The notes: a model not told the origin generated them from the letters alone. Shown: positions 45,556 to 55,139, numbered from the stretch's first letter. The stretch: DNA of 64,000 bases from CAWGYT01 sp963826795 (GCA_963826795.1 CAWGYT010000007.1:186001-250000); one strand, 5' to 3'. Program-made: numbers and translations.

Positions 45556-46897
45556 CCGCTTGAGCCAGGGCGTTCGACTCGTCCGCGGCAAACCGTCGCG
45601 ACCTCACACGCTCGGTATACAGAAAACCAACCATGGCGGCGGCCAGATGAGCCACACTGCAGAGCATCATGGTCAGCACGGCGCCGGTGAGGGCATAATG
45701 CGGGATCAGCCACCACGCGCTGAGCCAACACACGGTACACGAGAAGGCGCACGTGACGAGCGACAATCGAAAGAACCGGCCCGCCGTCAGGGACGTCGCG
45801 GGGACGTTGGCCACAAAACCAACCCCGGCCGCCACCGCCAGCCAACCGAGCTGCGGGGCCGCCGCCGCGTACTCGGGGCCAAATAGCGTCTGCAGCAACT
45901 GCCGTCCGCCGAACTGAATCAAGAGCCCATTGGCGACCGCGAGCAGCAGACTGAGCACCCCCAGTCGACCGACGAGAGCGCGATAATCGGCGTTCGCCTC
46001 CCGACGATACAGTTCGGCCAACCGGGGTGTCGCCGCCTGCATCAGAGATGAAATCAACAGGTTGGCCGGAAAGCAGAGATAGCAAATCACCGCGAAAACA
46101 CCGAGCGTCCGGTCGCTGGCCAGCCGTGACAGGAACAGCCGCGGCAGGCTGCCGCTGAGTGCAACCATAAAGGTGGCGGTACCGAGCGGAAGCGCCAGTC
46201 CCAGCAGACGCCACCAATGCGCCGCGGGACGGCCAATCTGCAGTGGGTGAGCGTGCGCATCGATCGGGTTCTCGCCGGTCCGCTCGAGTCGCGAGACCAG
46301 CCGGCAATCGAAGCCCATGACGACCAGCAGGTTCGCCCACAGACTGGCGATCAGGGCCAAGTCCAGTCGCCTCCAGACCGCCAGCGTCACGATCGCGAGA
46401 ACCACCGACAACAGGGCTCGAATGATCTGCGATTGGCCAATCTGCCGCATTCGCCCGGCGCGGTGAAGGCGACCGTAAAGCGTTTGGGCCATGCCCTCCA
46501 CAAAGCGGCCTAGCGAAACGAGAAGGACAACCATGGCGGCCACGTTCTCCAGTTTCCATCCGAGCACCAAGGTGACGGCTGCCACCATCGCCAGGCAGCC
46601 CAGAATCGCGCGAAAGCCCAAGTAATCGGCCAACGCGAAATCGTCGTCGGTCGCGGTCGCCTGCAACATTCGCAGCGCTCGGTCAGCAAACAGGTTCAGC
46701 GGCGTCGCGATCGCCAGTCCGAGTGCGTAGTGCCCGACGATGTCAACGCTAGTCAAGCGAGTCAGCGCCAGCATCATCATCGCCTGACCCGCCGCCTGCG
46801 CTGTCGCGCCGCTGAGCGCCCAAGTGGCATCTTGTCGTAGCGACGGTCGCGGAATCACGGGCATTCCATGCTCCTGGTGGACGAATTTTTCATGCAT
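45551..46897 (-). CDS. Polysaccharide flippase (Wzx-like); stop codon in a repeat element
   Basis: 448 residues with about twelve membrane helices in the MATE/MVF arrangement of Wzx and RfbX flippases, which move lipid-linked sugar units across the inner membrane. The chain starts with a short basic lead (MHEKFVHQEHGMPVIPRPSLRQ) and the first helix begins near 25; the ATG twelve codons in is an alternative. The TAG stop is donated by the terminal repeat of element copy C, as in the glycosyltransferase at 12644. It heads the minus-strand arm and is divergent to the plus-strand arm. Confidence 0.88.
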   Translation of the reverse strand: MHEKFVHQEHGMPVIPRPSLRQDATWALSGATAQAAGQAMMMLALTRLTSVDIVGHYALGLAIATPLNLFADRALRMLQATATDDDFALADYLGFRAILGCLAMVAAVTLVLGWKLENVAAMVVLLVSLGRFVEGMAQTLYGRLHRAGRMRQIGQSQIIRALLSVVLAIVTLAVWRRLDLALIASLWANLLVVMGFDCRLVSRLERTGENPIDAHAHPLQIGRPAAHWWRLLGLALPLGTATFMVALSGSLPRLFLSRLASDRTLGVFAVICYLCFPANLLISSLMQAATPRLAELYRREANADYRALVGRLGVLSLLLAVANGLLIQFGGRQLLQTLFGPEYAAAAPQLGWLAVAAGVGFVANVPATSLTAGRFFRLSLVTCAFSCTVCWLSAWWLIPHYALTGAVLTMMLCSVAHLAAAMVGFLYTERVRSRRFAADESNALAQAA

Positions 46898-47262
46898 GCC
46901 CCCTCATCCGGCCTTCGGCCACCTTCTCCCGCGTTGGGGAGAAGGGACAGAATCGAGCCACCTTCTCCCGCGTTGGGGAGAAGGGACAGGTTGCTGTCAT
47001 CACGCCCAAACTCCAGTCGTTGAGCAGGAACAGGCTTCAGATCCCTCGCCGCGTATACTCGGCAACGCTGCTGTCTGTCAATGCAGTCGCTCGATGTCGG
47101 GCGTCTCACGAGATATCCCGCCGACAACCGCCAGGTTTCGTCGATCAGTCGCTTTAGTTTTCGGCATTTGACAGCCGATACGTGATTGACAACGTCCGCC
47201 TGACCGGCAAAGTCGCGCCGAGGTCGCGTCTGACATGACGAACAGACGACACGAGGGAAACG
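46898..47262. other. Divergent control region of the polysaccharide cluster
   Basis: 365 bases between the flippase gene (minus) and the third small paralogue (plus). It carries two near-adjacent copies of a 33-base repeat and two TTGACA hexamers (47168-47173 and 47186-47191, plus strand) without a good -10 box at normal distance. The promoters for both arms should lie here. No coding frame is convincing. Confidence 0.5.
46899..46989. repeat. Two copies of a 33-base palindromic repeat
   Basis: 46918-46950 and 46957-46989 are identical and start GCCACCTTCTCCCGCGTTGG; each contains the inverted pair CTTCTCCC/GGGAGAAG. The first is preceded by CCCCCTCATCCGGCCTTCGG (46899-46918). The same lead and body recur, slightly diverged, at 55875-55924. 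This is a REP-like intergenic family. Confidence 0.75.
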
Positions 47263-47826
47263 ATGATTACGTCACGCAAATTTCGAACCACAATCGTCGC
47301 TGTTACCTGCATGACGCTGATCTGTCCGCTCTCCGGCCGATCCGCCGAGCCGGGCGTTAGGTCCGCGCCTCAGCACGCGTTGCAGGCATTGGATTTGCGA
47401 CTCAACGAGGCACATCGACTTGACGGTCAGCTTGTCGACAGCGAGGGTCAGCCGCGGGCGTCCGTCGAAATCGAGCTCTGGAATCAGGGCCAACTCGTTC
47501 AGCGCACGATCACCAGTCCCGAAGGCGGATTTCAATTTCAGCCACCCCGGGGCGGGACCTACCAAGTCATCACGGATGGAACCGGGTGCGTCGTGCGCGT
47601 CTGGCAGCCCCAGGCTGCACCGCCCAGCGCAAAGTCGTCGCTGCTGCTTGTGCAGGGCCCCTTGGTCCGCGGCCAGTACCGACCTACGCAAACCGGAATC
47701 GCTCCTGGCCTTTACGACGGTAAGGTGATGAAAGCCCTCTCGAATCCTTGGGTTTTCGGTGGACTGGTCGCCGCGGCGATCGCCGTCCCAATCGCCATCT
47801 CGGCCAATGACGGCGAAGGCAGCTAA
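47263..47826 (+). CDS. Small exported protein with carboxypeptidase-regulatory-like domain, paralogue 1
   Basis: 187 residues. Signal peptide (1-27), domain HRLDGQLVDSEGQPRASVEI to GGTYQVITDGTGCVVRVW, APP, LVQGPLVRGQ, a spacer longer than in the other two paralogues, then a terminal helix (WVFGGLVAAAIAVPIAI) and tail ending in DGEGS. First gene of the plus-strand polysaccharide arm. Having one member in each divergent arm suggests the family is part of the core export or assembly complex rather than a passenger. Function unknown. Confidence 0.8.
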   Translation: MITSRKFRTTIVAVTCMTLICPLSGRSAEPGVRSAPQHALQALDLRLNEAHRLDGQLVDSEGQPRASVEIELWNQGQLVQRTITSPEGGFQFQPPRGGTYQVITDGTGCVVRVWQPQAAPPSAKSSLLLVQGPLVRGQYRPTQTGIAPGLYDGKVMKALSNPWVFGGLVAAAIAVPIAISANDGEGS

Positions 47827-48036
47827 TCGCCCCACCGATTCCATCTCGGTGCCCTCGGTGCCCTCGGTAATCAACCCGCAAACCTGGCCGACCACTTCTG
47901 CCTTGACCGCGATCCGCGATTTGCCTATCACATCACCACTCTCAAAGGATTGGGAGTGCTCCGGTGCGCGCGTGGCTCGTCCACTCCGCAGCGGCGTCTG
48001 GTCGTCTGAACCGAACCAGCCAGGAAGCGGGGCGTT

Positions 48037-50058
48037 ATGTGCGGAATTGCCGGCTGCATCCAACCGGACACGCCAGCCGAACGGCACATGCAGGGTTTGG
48101 AGCGAATGCTGGCAGCGATTTCGCATCGCGGGCCTGACGATGCCGGCATCTGGACTCTCCCGACGCACGGACTGGGACTCGCCCATCGACGGCTGGCCAT
48201 TCAGGACTTGTCGTCGGCCGGCCATCAACCGATGTTCGCTCCCGACGGCAGCTGGGGCTTGGTTTACAACGGCGAGATCTACAACGCCGAGGCGTTGCGT
48301 GCCCAACTACCGAACTCGATTCGCTGGCGTGGGACGAGTGACACCGAAGTCCTCTTGGCGGCGTTCCAGCATTGGGGCATCGAGACCACGTTGCCGCGGG
48401 TCTTGGGGATGTTTGCGATGGCCGTCTGGCAGCGTGACTCGCAGCAGGTGACGTTGATTCGAGACCGACTGGGCATCAAGCCGCTCTATTACAGCATTCA
48501 AGGTAGCCAGGTCTTTTGGGCTTCGGAACTCAAATCGCTGCTCGCTCATCCTGACTTCCAGGCCGAGATCGATCCCGCGGCGCTCCGCCGCTTCCTGCGA
48601 TTCGGGTATATCTCGGCGCCGAGTTCTATTTTTCGGCAGACGTGGAAACTGCGTCCCGGGACCTGGTTGCGATTCCGCCTCGATCAGCCGCATTCGCCGG
48701 TCTCGCACACCTATTGGGACGCCGCCGAGGTGGCCGCACAGGGCCGTCAGTCGCCGCTCGCAGGCGACGAGCGCGAATTGGCCGAGGCGACTCGGTCGTT
48801 GCTGTCTGAGGTGGTTGCCGATCATCTTGTGGCCGACGTGCCAGTCGGCGCATTTCTGTCCGGAGGCATCGACTCGTCCCTCGTCGTGGCCCTGATGCGA
48901 CAAGTGACGAGTCAGCCCTTGCACAGCTTCGCAATCGGTTTTGACGAACCGGAGTTTGACGAAGCGCCCTACGCGAAGCAGGTCGCGGATACGTTGGACG
49001 TTGTTCATTGCGAGTCCTACGTCAGTTCGCGACAGATTGTGGAATGGATCCCCCGCTGGCCGGCGCTGTACTGCGAGCCGTTCAGCGACACCTCGGGGCT
49101 GCCGACCCTGTTGGTCTCGCACCTGGCTCGCCAATCTGCGACGGTGGTGTTGACCGGAGACGGTGGTGACGAATTGTTCGCTGGCTATCGCCGCTATCAA
49201 CAGGCAATCGTCCTTGACGGTCGACTCCGCCGCGTACCGGCACAATTACGTCAATTGCTAAGTGCGGTTCTCGAGCTGCCTTCCACCGCAACCTACCAGC
49301 AGCTCGAGCCGCTGCAGCGTTGGCTGGCAGGAGGTTTTTCTGACGGGCTGGCCGAGAGCGTCCGCAAGACGCGAATGCTGCTCTCGGCGACTCATCGCAA
49401 GTCTCTCTACGAATGCCTGGCGTCCATTTCGTACGACGCGAACCGACGAGGCGTCGTGTGGGACGACGATCCGCTGCCGCACGGGGACGGTCAGCGATGT
49501 CCCCAAGAAACCGCCTGGCGCGACGATTGGGATCTGCTGTCCAATATGCAGCTTTGGGACAGTCAGGTCTATCTGCCGAATGACATCCTGCACAAGGTGG
49601 ACATCGCCAGCATGGCCGTTGGGCTGGAAGTTCGCGTTCCCTTGCTGGACCATCGCGTCTACGAATGGGCATGGCGCATTCCGGACGGCCTGAAGATGTC
49701 AGGGGGCCAAGGCAAAGTGATCCTGCGCCGCGTCTTGGATCGTTTCCTGCCGTCGTCCCTGATCAATCGCCCGAAGCGGGGCTTCAGTGCGCCGCTCGAC
49801 GGATGGCTCCGCGGCCCGTTGCGTGACTGGGCCGAGTCGCTGCTGGAGCCGAGCCAACTCGAGGCGAGCGGACTGCTGCGTGAAAACGTCGTCCACGGTT
49901 ATTGGAACGATCTGTTGCTTGGTCGAGCGGGACACGCCCGGATTTGGCCTCTGCTGGTTTTCCTCGCCTGGCAGCAGCACTATGGCATCGCGGGGTCGGA
50001 AAGCGCGGGATCGTCCCTACCTGCCGACTTACGCACGGCGCCGGGTCGTTCGCCGTGA
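48037..50058 (+). CDS. asnB: Glutamine-hydrolysing asparagine synthetase family protein
   Basis: 673 residues. The N-terminal glutaminase starts MCGIAGCI, with Cys2 as the nucleophile after Met removal, and has RLAIQDLS and YNGEIYN. The synthetase part has the pyrophosphate loop LSGGIDSS and TGDGGDELFAGY. In exopolysaccharide clusters such AsnB-like enzymes are thought to amidate sugar acids or precursors rather than to supply asparagine; here the gene lies between the small paralogue and glycosyltransferases, which fits that role. Length is slightly above the usual 620-650. The ATG at 48037 follows a GAAGCGGGGC purine tract. Confidence 0.92.
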   Translation: MCGIAGCIQPDTPAERHMQGLERMLAAISHRGPDDAGIWTLPTHGLGLAHRRLAIQDLSSAGHQPMFAPDGSWGLVYNGEIYNAEALRAQLPNSIRWRGTSDTEVLLAAFQHWGIETTLPRVLGMFAMAVWQRDSQQVTLIRDRLGIKPLYYSIQGSQVFWASELKSLLAHPDFQAEIDPAALRRFLRFGYISAPSSIFRQTWKLRPGTWLRFRLDQPHSPVSHTYWDAAEVAAQGRQSPLAGDERELAEATRSLLSEVVADHLVADVPVGAFLSGGIDSSLVVALMRQVTSQPLHSFAIGFDEPEFDEAPYAKQVADTLDVVHCESYVSSRQIVEWIPRWPALYCEPFSDTSGLPTLLVSHLARQSATVVLTGDGGDELFAGYRRYQQAIVLDGRLRRVPAQLRQLLSAVLELPSTATYQQLEPLQRWLAGGFSDGLAESVRKTRMLLSATHRKSLYECLASISYDANRRGVVWDDDPLPHGDGQRCPQETAWRDDWDLLSNMQLWDSQVYLPNDILHKVDIASMAVGLEVRVPLLDHRVYEWAWRIPDGLKMSGGQGKVILRRVLDRFLPSSLINRPKRGFSAPLDGWLRGPLRDWAESLLEPSQLEASGLLRENVVHGYWNDLLLGRAGHARIWPLLVFLAWQQHYGIAGSESAGSSLPADLRTAPGRSP

Positions 50059-50123
50059 TCGCCTGGCAATCCCTCGAGACGAACGGATGAAGCACTGCCC
50101 AATCCCCGCACGCGAATGAACTC

Positions 50124-51278
50124 ATGAACATTTTGTACGCCACGCGCGCCGCCGTCCCGTATCCGTCGGCCGCCAGTCTGAACACGGTCCAGATGTGCCA
50201 GGGCCTGTCCCGACTTGGACACCACGTCACGCTGGTGCTCGGGAGAAAATTCTGGCGACCGACGCTCGGAACCCGTGACTGGTCGGCCTATTTCGGCTTC
50301 CGGCCTGAGTTTCAGACGCGCCGCCTTTGGGAGCTGCCGCGCACCGGTTACGGGTTCGACCAACGGATCGTCGAACTCGCCTATCGCACGCGATCGCTGA
50401 TCTACCTGCGTTATCCCCGAATGCTCTCGCGTCTGGCGAAGCGGCCCGTTCCGACACTGCTGGAAATTCATTCAGCACTCACGGCCGGCGAGCGTCAACT
50501 CGTCGCCGAACACCTGAAGCGAGGCGTCTTGATGGGCGTGATCGTGATCACGTCCGCGCTGCGAGACCACCTCGGCTCCACACCGGAGCTGGCAGCCTTC
50601 CGACACCGATTCTTCGTGGCGCCGGACGCCGTCCAGTGGGAACGATTCGCCAATCTGCCGTTGGCCGGAAATCTTCCGCGAGTTGGCTATCTGGGCAGCC
50701 TGTTTCCTGGCAAAGGCATGGAACAAATCGTACAGATCGCCGCCCGTTTGCCGGGAGTGTCGTTTGAGACGTACGGTGGCCAGCCGGCCGACCGCAGGCG
50801 GTGGCGAACCCAGGTCGCGAAGCTCCCAAACCTCGAGCTTGGTCGACAGCTCAAACCGGCCGAAGTACCGCAACACCTCAGCCGATTCGGGATCGCGCTG
50901 TTGCCGAATCAGCCATCGGTCAAGTTGCCAAACGGGGAAGACATCGGATCGTTCACGTCGCCGATGAAGCTATTTGAGTACATGGCGGCGGGCCAGGCGA
51001 TCGTGGCTTCGGACCTGCCCGTGCTGAGGGAAGTGCTGCGTCACGAGGAGAACTGCTTGCTGGTGCCACATGATGAACCGCAAGCCTGGGCCGACGCCAT
51101 CCAGCGCCTCCAGCGCGACGTGGCGCTGGCTCATCGACTGGCCGCGACGGCGCGACATGAGGCCCGCGAGCGATATTCGTATGAAACGCGCTTCCGCAAG
51201 ATCTTCGCTCATTTCCCCTGTGAATCGCGTGCCTTCTTCGAGGGAACTTCGTCCTTGCCAAGAGCCGCTGCCGCCTGA
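50124..51278 (+). CDS. GT4-family glycosyltransferase
   Basis: 384 residues. GT-B fold: the N-terminal half begins ILYATRAAVPYPSAASLNTVQMCQGLSRLGH and the donor half has VGYLGSLFPGKGMEQIV, GQPADRRRW, and SPMKLFEYMAAGQAIVASDLPVL, with the conserved Glu of the EX7E motif. It probably adds one sugar to the lipid-linked repeat unit. It follows asnB by 65 bases on the same strand. Donor and acceptor cannot be told from sequence. Confidence 0.9.
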   Translation: MNILYATRAAVPYPSAASLNTVQMCQGLSRLGHHVTLVLGRKFWRPTLGTRDWSAYFGFRPEFQTRRLWELPRTGYGFDQRIVELAYRTRSLIYLRYPRMLSRLAKRPVPTLLEIHSALTAGERQLVAEHLKRGVLMGVIVITSALRDHLGSTPELAAFRHRFFVAPDAVQWERFANLPLAGNLPRVGYLGSLFPGKGMEQIVQIAARLPGVSFETYGGQPADRRRWRTQVAKLPNLELGRQLKPAEVPQHLSRFGIALLPNQPSVKLPNGEDIGSFTSPMKLFEYMAAGQAIVASDLPVLREVLRHEENCLLVPHDEPQAWADAIQRLQRDVALAHRLAATARHEARERYSYETRFRKIFAHFPCESRAFFEGTSSLPRAAAA

Positions 51279-51290
51279 CGATCGTGTCTC

Positions 51291-52652
51291 ATGAGCCGTC
51301 AATCGTTACTCGTCGTACCGATGTTTCTGCTGATCTACGGGCCGAAGACCAGCGGCTGGCTCGACGTGGTCTCGATCACGTCCGTGGTGCTGGTCGCGGT
51401 GCATTTCTCGATCCTGAACACGACCCACATTCCGGTCGCGGCTCGCAACCGAATGTTGACCCTGCTGGCCGCCTTCGGCCTGCTGCTGGGCTATGCCACG
51501 GGCCATCACCTGTGCCAGCTTGATCCGAATTCGTATCAGGTTTTGCGGTTCGGCCGTGTCATCGTCAACTTCCTGGGCGTCGCAGCTCTGGTCAGTCTGT
51601 ACTACCGTTGGCTGGGCGATGCGGCAAGCTCATTGATCTTGCGACACTTGTTGCACTGTCTCGTGATCCACGCGGCAATCATGCTGTGCATGTTCCAGTC
51701 CGATGGTTTTCGCGATCTGATCGTCAATCACGTCGTGCAGGCCGACCCGGACTCGCGCACCTACCTGGCCAAGGCAACCGGATACCGAATCGCCGGCCTG
51801 ACGGACTCCTGGGATGCGCTGTCGGGACTGCAAAGCCTGGGACTGTTGATGCTGCCCGTGCTGTTGACGCGACAAGTCCGATTCTCCTACGTCTACGCGA
51901 TTCTGGCGACGCCGCTGTTGCTGTTTTCAGTGGCCATCTCGGGCCGGACGGGATTCGTCACTAGCGCGATCCTCATGCCCGTTGCGGTCGCCTTCACGAA
52001 CCTGCGGAAATTGCATCGGACCACCTTGGTTGCCGTGGCCGTCTCGATGCTCGTCACGGGGCTGCTGCTGGGTCCGCTTCGCAACGCCTGCCTCGAGGCC
52101 CTCGAGGACAGCTCGCTGGGTCGCACGATCGCGATGTTCGGCCTCGACTACCGGACGGCCGACCACGGCGGTGAGCACTTCTCGGACACGTTGGCGGGCA
52201 TCCTTCAGGAACATTATTTCTTGCCGGAAACCTGGGGCACGCTGCTGCTGGGGACCGGAGGGTCAGGGCGTGAAAGTTGGGACTACGTCCCGGCCGACAA
52301 CGGCTTGGTTTTGAATCTGCATAGCCTGGGCCTGGGCGGCTTTCTGGTGATTTACGGCACGATGGCCTGGTTGACGTGGAGCGGCCTGCGCGTGCGGCGA
52401 TACGATCTGCAAGTGGCCGGCGTTTGTGTGTTGGCGCTCGGCTTGATCCTGTTAATTGACATCAAGGTGATGTATGTCTTTTCACGCAACGGATTCACGG
52501 TGATGCTGTTGCCGGTCCTGGTCAGCTGGTGGGAGTCGGCTCGAGCCAGGCCGACGGGAAGGCGAGGCCGTCCCGTAATTTCGCCCTCCCGTAATTTCGC
52601 CCGAATTCAAGGTTGGAACGCCAAAGCTCATGCAAGTCTTCATCACGAGTGA
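51291..52652 (+). CDS. Multi-helix membrane protein, probable polysaccharide polymerase (Wzy-like)
   Basis: 453 residues with about eleven predicted membrane helices and a large outside loop (about 280-345, containing FGLDYRTADHGGEHFSDT and GGSGRESWDYVPADNGLVLNLHS) between the later helices, the typical Wzy topology. No O-antigen-ligase motif is clear, so the call relies on topology and on its place between glycosyltransferase genes. It starts twelve bases after the upstream stop. Its last 23 bases overlap the next gene. Confidence 0.75.
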   Translation: MSRQSLLVVPMFLLIYGPKTSGWLDVVSITSVVLVAVHFSILNTTHIPVAARNRMLTLLAAFGLLLGYATGHHLCQLDPNSYQVLRFGRVIVNFLGVAALVSLYYRWLGDAASSLILRHLLHCLVIHAAIMLCMFQSDGFRDLIVNHVVQADPDSRTYLAKATGYRIAGLTDSWDALSGLQSLGLLMLPVLLTRQVRFSYVYAILATPLLLFSVAISGRTGFVTSAILMPVAVAFTNLRKLHRTTLVAVAVSMLVTGLLLGPLRNACLEALEDSSLGRTIAMFGLDYRTADHGGEHFSDTLAGILQEHYFLPETWGTLLLGTGGSGRESWDYVPADNGLVLNLHSLGLGGFLVIYGTMAWLTWSGLRVRRYDLQVAGVCVLALGLILLIDIKVMYVFSRNGFTVMLLPVLVSWWESARARPTGRRGRPVISPSRNFARIQGWNAKAHASLHHE

Positions 52653-53838
52653 AAGTCGCTTCTTCTGCGGCGCGGGGGGCGAGCCCGTCTGTGTTGACGG
52701 AACCTACGGCTACGCGTTTTGGCGGCGCTACTTGGACGTCTTTGACGACGTCGTCGTGCTCGCTCGATGCAATCCGCGCCAGGTCGACGGCGGTCACGCG
52801 GTCGGCGGACCGGGCGTGACCGTCTGCCCGTTGCCCGATTCGCGCGGCGCCGGAGGGGCGCTTCGTCGCTGGCGTTGCTGGCAACGGGAAGTGCGTCGAC
52901 GCGTTTCGCACGACGGTGCCTGGATTTTGCGGATGCCCGGGCAGATTGGCACCTTGCTAGGACAGGAATTGCGCGGGGCAGGCATCCCGTACGCCGTCGA
53001 AGCGATCGGCGATCCGGCCACGGTTTTTGCACCGGGCAGTTACCGCCATCCGCTCCGACCTTGGCTCAGGCACTACTTCGAAAACGCGATGCGGTCGGCC
53101 TGCCAACACGCGATGGCCGTCTCGTACGTCACGCGGAGTTACCTCCAAGTGCGTTACCCGGCATCTCCCTGGGCGTTCACAACGGACTATTCAAGTGTCG
53201 AGATGCCTCCCGACGCGTATCTCCGCGAGCCGCGTGTCGCCGCCAGATCCACGACCACACCACGCATCGTCAGCGTGGGGACGATGAGCCAGCGATACAA
53301 GGGGCAGCAGGACTTGCTGGAGGCCCTCGCGATCACTCGCCGCCGCGGCCTCCCCTGGCGACTGAGTCTGGTGGGCGACGGCCGCTACCGATCAGAGCTG
53401 ACCCGTCAGGCCCAGCGGCTGGGTCTGGACGATTGCGTGCAATTCTGCGGCCAGCTGCCGGCCGGCGAATCGGTGCGTCAGGTGTTGGACCAAGCGGATC
53501 TGTTCGTGCTCGTTTCGCGCGGTGCCGAGGGTTTGCCACGGGCCATCATTGAGGCTCAAGCACGCGGCTTGCCGTGCCTGGGAACGCCGATCGGCGGAAT
53601 TCCGGAATTGCTGGAACCAACCGAGCTCGTGCCTCCGGCGAACCCTCCCGCGCTGGCATCGGCGATCGAACGCTTGCTGGGTGACCCGGCGCGCCTGGCC
53701 GCGCTGTCGCGTGCGAACCTGGAGCGGGCGCGGAGTTTTTCGTCAGCGAGTTTGCGCGAGCGACGTCGGCGGTTCTACGAAGTGGTCCAAGAGGGGACGC
53801 AATGCCATCGTTCCGTGCGACGTCGCAGGAGCGCCTGA
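52630..53838 (+). CDS. GT4-family glycosyltransferase
   Basis: 402 residues. N-terminal half starts MQVFITSESRFFCGAGGEPVC; donor half has IVSVGTMSQRYKGQQDLLEAL, LVGDGRYRSEL, FCGQLPAGESVRQVL and VSRGAEGLPRAIIEAQARGLPCLGTPIGG, the EX7E signature. Basic C-terminal tail. The start overlaps the polymerase gene by 23 bases, so the genes are co-translated. It acts at the cytoplasmic face on the glycan precursor. Specificity unknown. Confidence 0.9.
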   Translation: MQVFITSESRFFCGAGGEPVCVDGTYGYAFWRRYLDVFDDVVVLARCNPRQVDGGHAVGGPGVTVCPLPDSRGAGGALRRWRCWQREVRRRVSHDGAWILRMPGQIGTLLGQELRGAGIPYAVEAIGDPATVFAPGSYRHPLRPWLRHYFENAMRSACQHAMAVSYVTRSYLQVRYPASPWAFTTDYSSVEMPPDAYLREPRVAARSTTTPRIVSVGTMSQRYKGQQDLLEALAITRRRGLPWRLSLVGDGRYRSELTRQAQRLGLDDCVQFCGQLPAGESVRQVLDQADLFVLVSRGAEGLPRAIIEAQARGLPCLGTPIGGIPELLEPTELVPPANPPALASAIERLLGDPARLAALSRANLERARSFSSASLRERRRRFYEVVQEGTQCHRSVRRRRSA

Positions 53839-53839
53839 C

Positions 53840-55060
53840 ATGGTTCGTCTGGTTCACATTACGACGCTCCCCCAAACCGCCGCATCGTTCTTGCAGGGAC
53901 AGCTCGGTTGGCTCCGTCAACACGGAATGGACATCACCATCATCAGCTCACCCGGTGCGCAGCTGTCGGCGTTTGCTGAGCAAGAGGGAATCCACTGGCA
54001 GGCCGTGCCGTTGCAGCGAGCGATCTCGCCGGGCCGCGATCTGGCGGCCGTCCGTTGCCTCGCGAAACATCTGAGCCGAATCCGTCCGCACATCGTGCAT
54101 GCCCATACACCCAAGGCAGGGCTCGTCGGGATGCTGGCCGCAACCTGGTGTCAGGTGCCGGTCCGGATCTATCATTTGCATGGACTGCGGTTCGAGACGT
54201 CGCAGGGAACACGACGCGGGATCCTGCACTTCGCCGAGCGAACGACGTGTCGTTTGGCCCACCGCGTGCTGTGCGTCAGCAACTCACTTCGTGAGCGTGG
54301 CCTGGAGGAAAATCTGTTCGGCTCGGATAAGTGCCGCGTGCTCGCCCACGGCAGCATCAACGGTCTGGACGTCGATCGTTTTGTCTGTGGTTTAGATCGA
54401 GCTGGTCTGCGACGAGCGGTGCGCCAGCGTTTCGGCATTCCGACCGAGGCGCCCTGCCTGGGATTCGTGGGTCGCCTGGTGCGCGACAAGGGCGTCGTCG
54501 ACTTGCACGCAGCTTGGCGCCGACTTCGCGCGGAATTTCCCGCCCTGCACCTGCTGCTGGTCGGTCCCTTCGAGACCCAGGATCCCGTTCCGCCGGAAGT
54601 GCGAGTTGACTTCCAGCAAGACCCGCGCGTGCACTTGACGGGCCTGGACTGGGAACCGCGGCCGTACTACGCCGCGATGGACGTCTTCACTCTCCCGTCG
54701 CACCGGGAGGGATTAGGCAATGTGCTGCTGGAGGCCAGCGCCATGGAGCTGCCAGTGGTCGGATGCCACGTCACGGGCTGCGTCGACGCCGTGGCGCCGG
54801 ACGAGACAGGAAGGCTGGTCCCACCCAAGGATCCAGCGGCCCTGGCCGCGGCGATCGCACAATACCTGCAAGATCCACAGCTCGCCCGCGCTCACGGTCA
54901 AGCGGGACGCGATTGGGTGCGTGGACGATTCGCCCCACCGCAGATTTGGCAAGCCGGCCTGGAAGAATACGGCGCACTGCTGCGGGGGAAAGGCATTGTG
55001 GCAGAAAGCCATCCTCGCAGCCGGCCGACAAGGCCCTTGTCGCAGCCGGCGAGTACCTGA
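53840..55060 (+). CDS. GT4-family glycosyltransferase
   Basis: 406 residues from the ATG at 53840, which has AGGAG eight bases upstream and follows the previous stop by one base. The open frame extends far upstream inside the previous gene but is not protein-like there. N-terminal half MVRLVHITTLPQTAASFLQGQ with HAHTPKAGLVGMLAA; donor half with LGFVGRLVRDKGVVDL, PSHREGLGNVLLEASAMELPVVG (EX7E). The domain layout resembles the N,N'-diacetylbacillosaminyl- and FucNAc-type transferases, which would fit the WbpM-like dehydratase in the minus arm. Last gene of the plus arm. Confidence 0.9.
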   Translation: MVRLVHITTLPQTAASFLQGQLGWLRQHGMDITIISSPGAQLSAFAEQEGIHWQAVPLQRAISPGRDLAAVRCLAKHLSRIRPHIVHAHTPKAGLVGMLAATWCQVPVRIYHLHGLRFETSQGTRRGILHFAERTTCRLAHRVLCVSNSLRERGLEENLFGSDKCRVLAHGSINGLDVDRFVCGLDRAGLRRAVRQRFGIPTEAPCLGFVGRLVRDKGVVDLHAAWRRLRAEFPALHLLLVGPFETQDPVPPEVRVDFQQDPRVHLTGLDWEPRPYYAAMDVFTLPSHREGLGNVLLEASAMELPVVGCHVTGCVDAVAPDETGRLVPPKDPAALAAAIAQYLQDPQLARAHGQAGRDWVRGRFAPPQIWQAGLEEYGALLRGKGIVAESHPRSRPTRPLSQPAST

Positions 55061-55109
55061 CTTGCCGAGAATTTCCGCCGCAGGCCGGCTGAAGCTCGTC
55101 CGCGTGAGT

Positions 55110-55139
55110 CACGCACGAAGACAACGGGTTTCGTGCGTG
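55110..55139. terminator. Perfect 10-bp hairpin after the glycosyltransferase arm
   Basis: CACGCACGAA (55110-55119) pairs with TTCGTGCGTG (55130-55139) and is followed by TTTCC on the plus strand. It lies 50 bases after the last glycosyltransferase stop and between convergent genes. A short T-run makes it a moderate intrinsic terminator candidate. Confidence 0.55.

Noticed and set aside
46899..46989. CRISPR array
   Set aside because: Only two direct copies with a 6-base spacer, each internally palindromic; no cas genes nearby.
53522..53839. 106-codon extension of the last glycosyltransferase
   Set aside because: It lies inside the previous glycosyltransferase gene in another frame. AGGAG before the ATG at 53840 decides the start.
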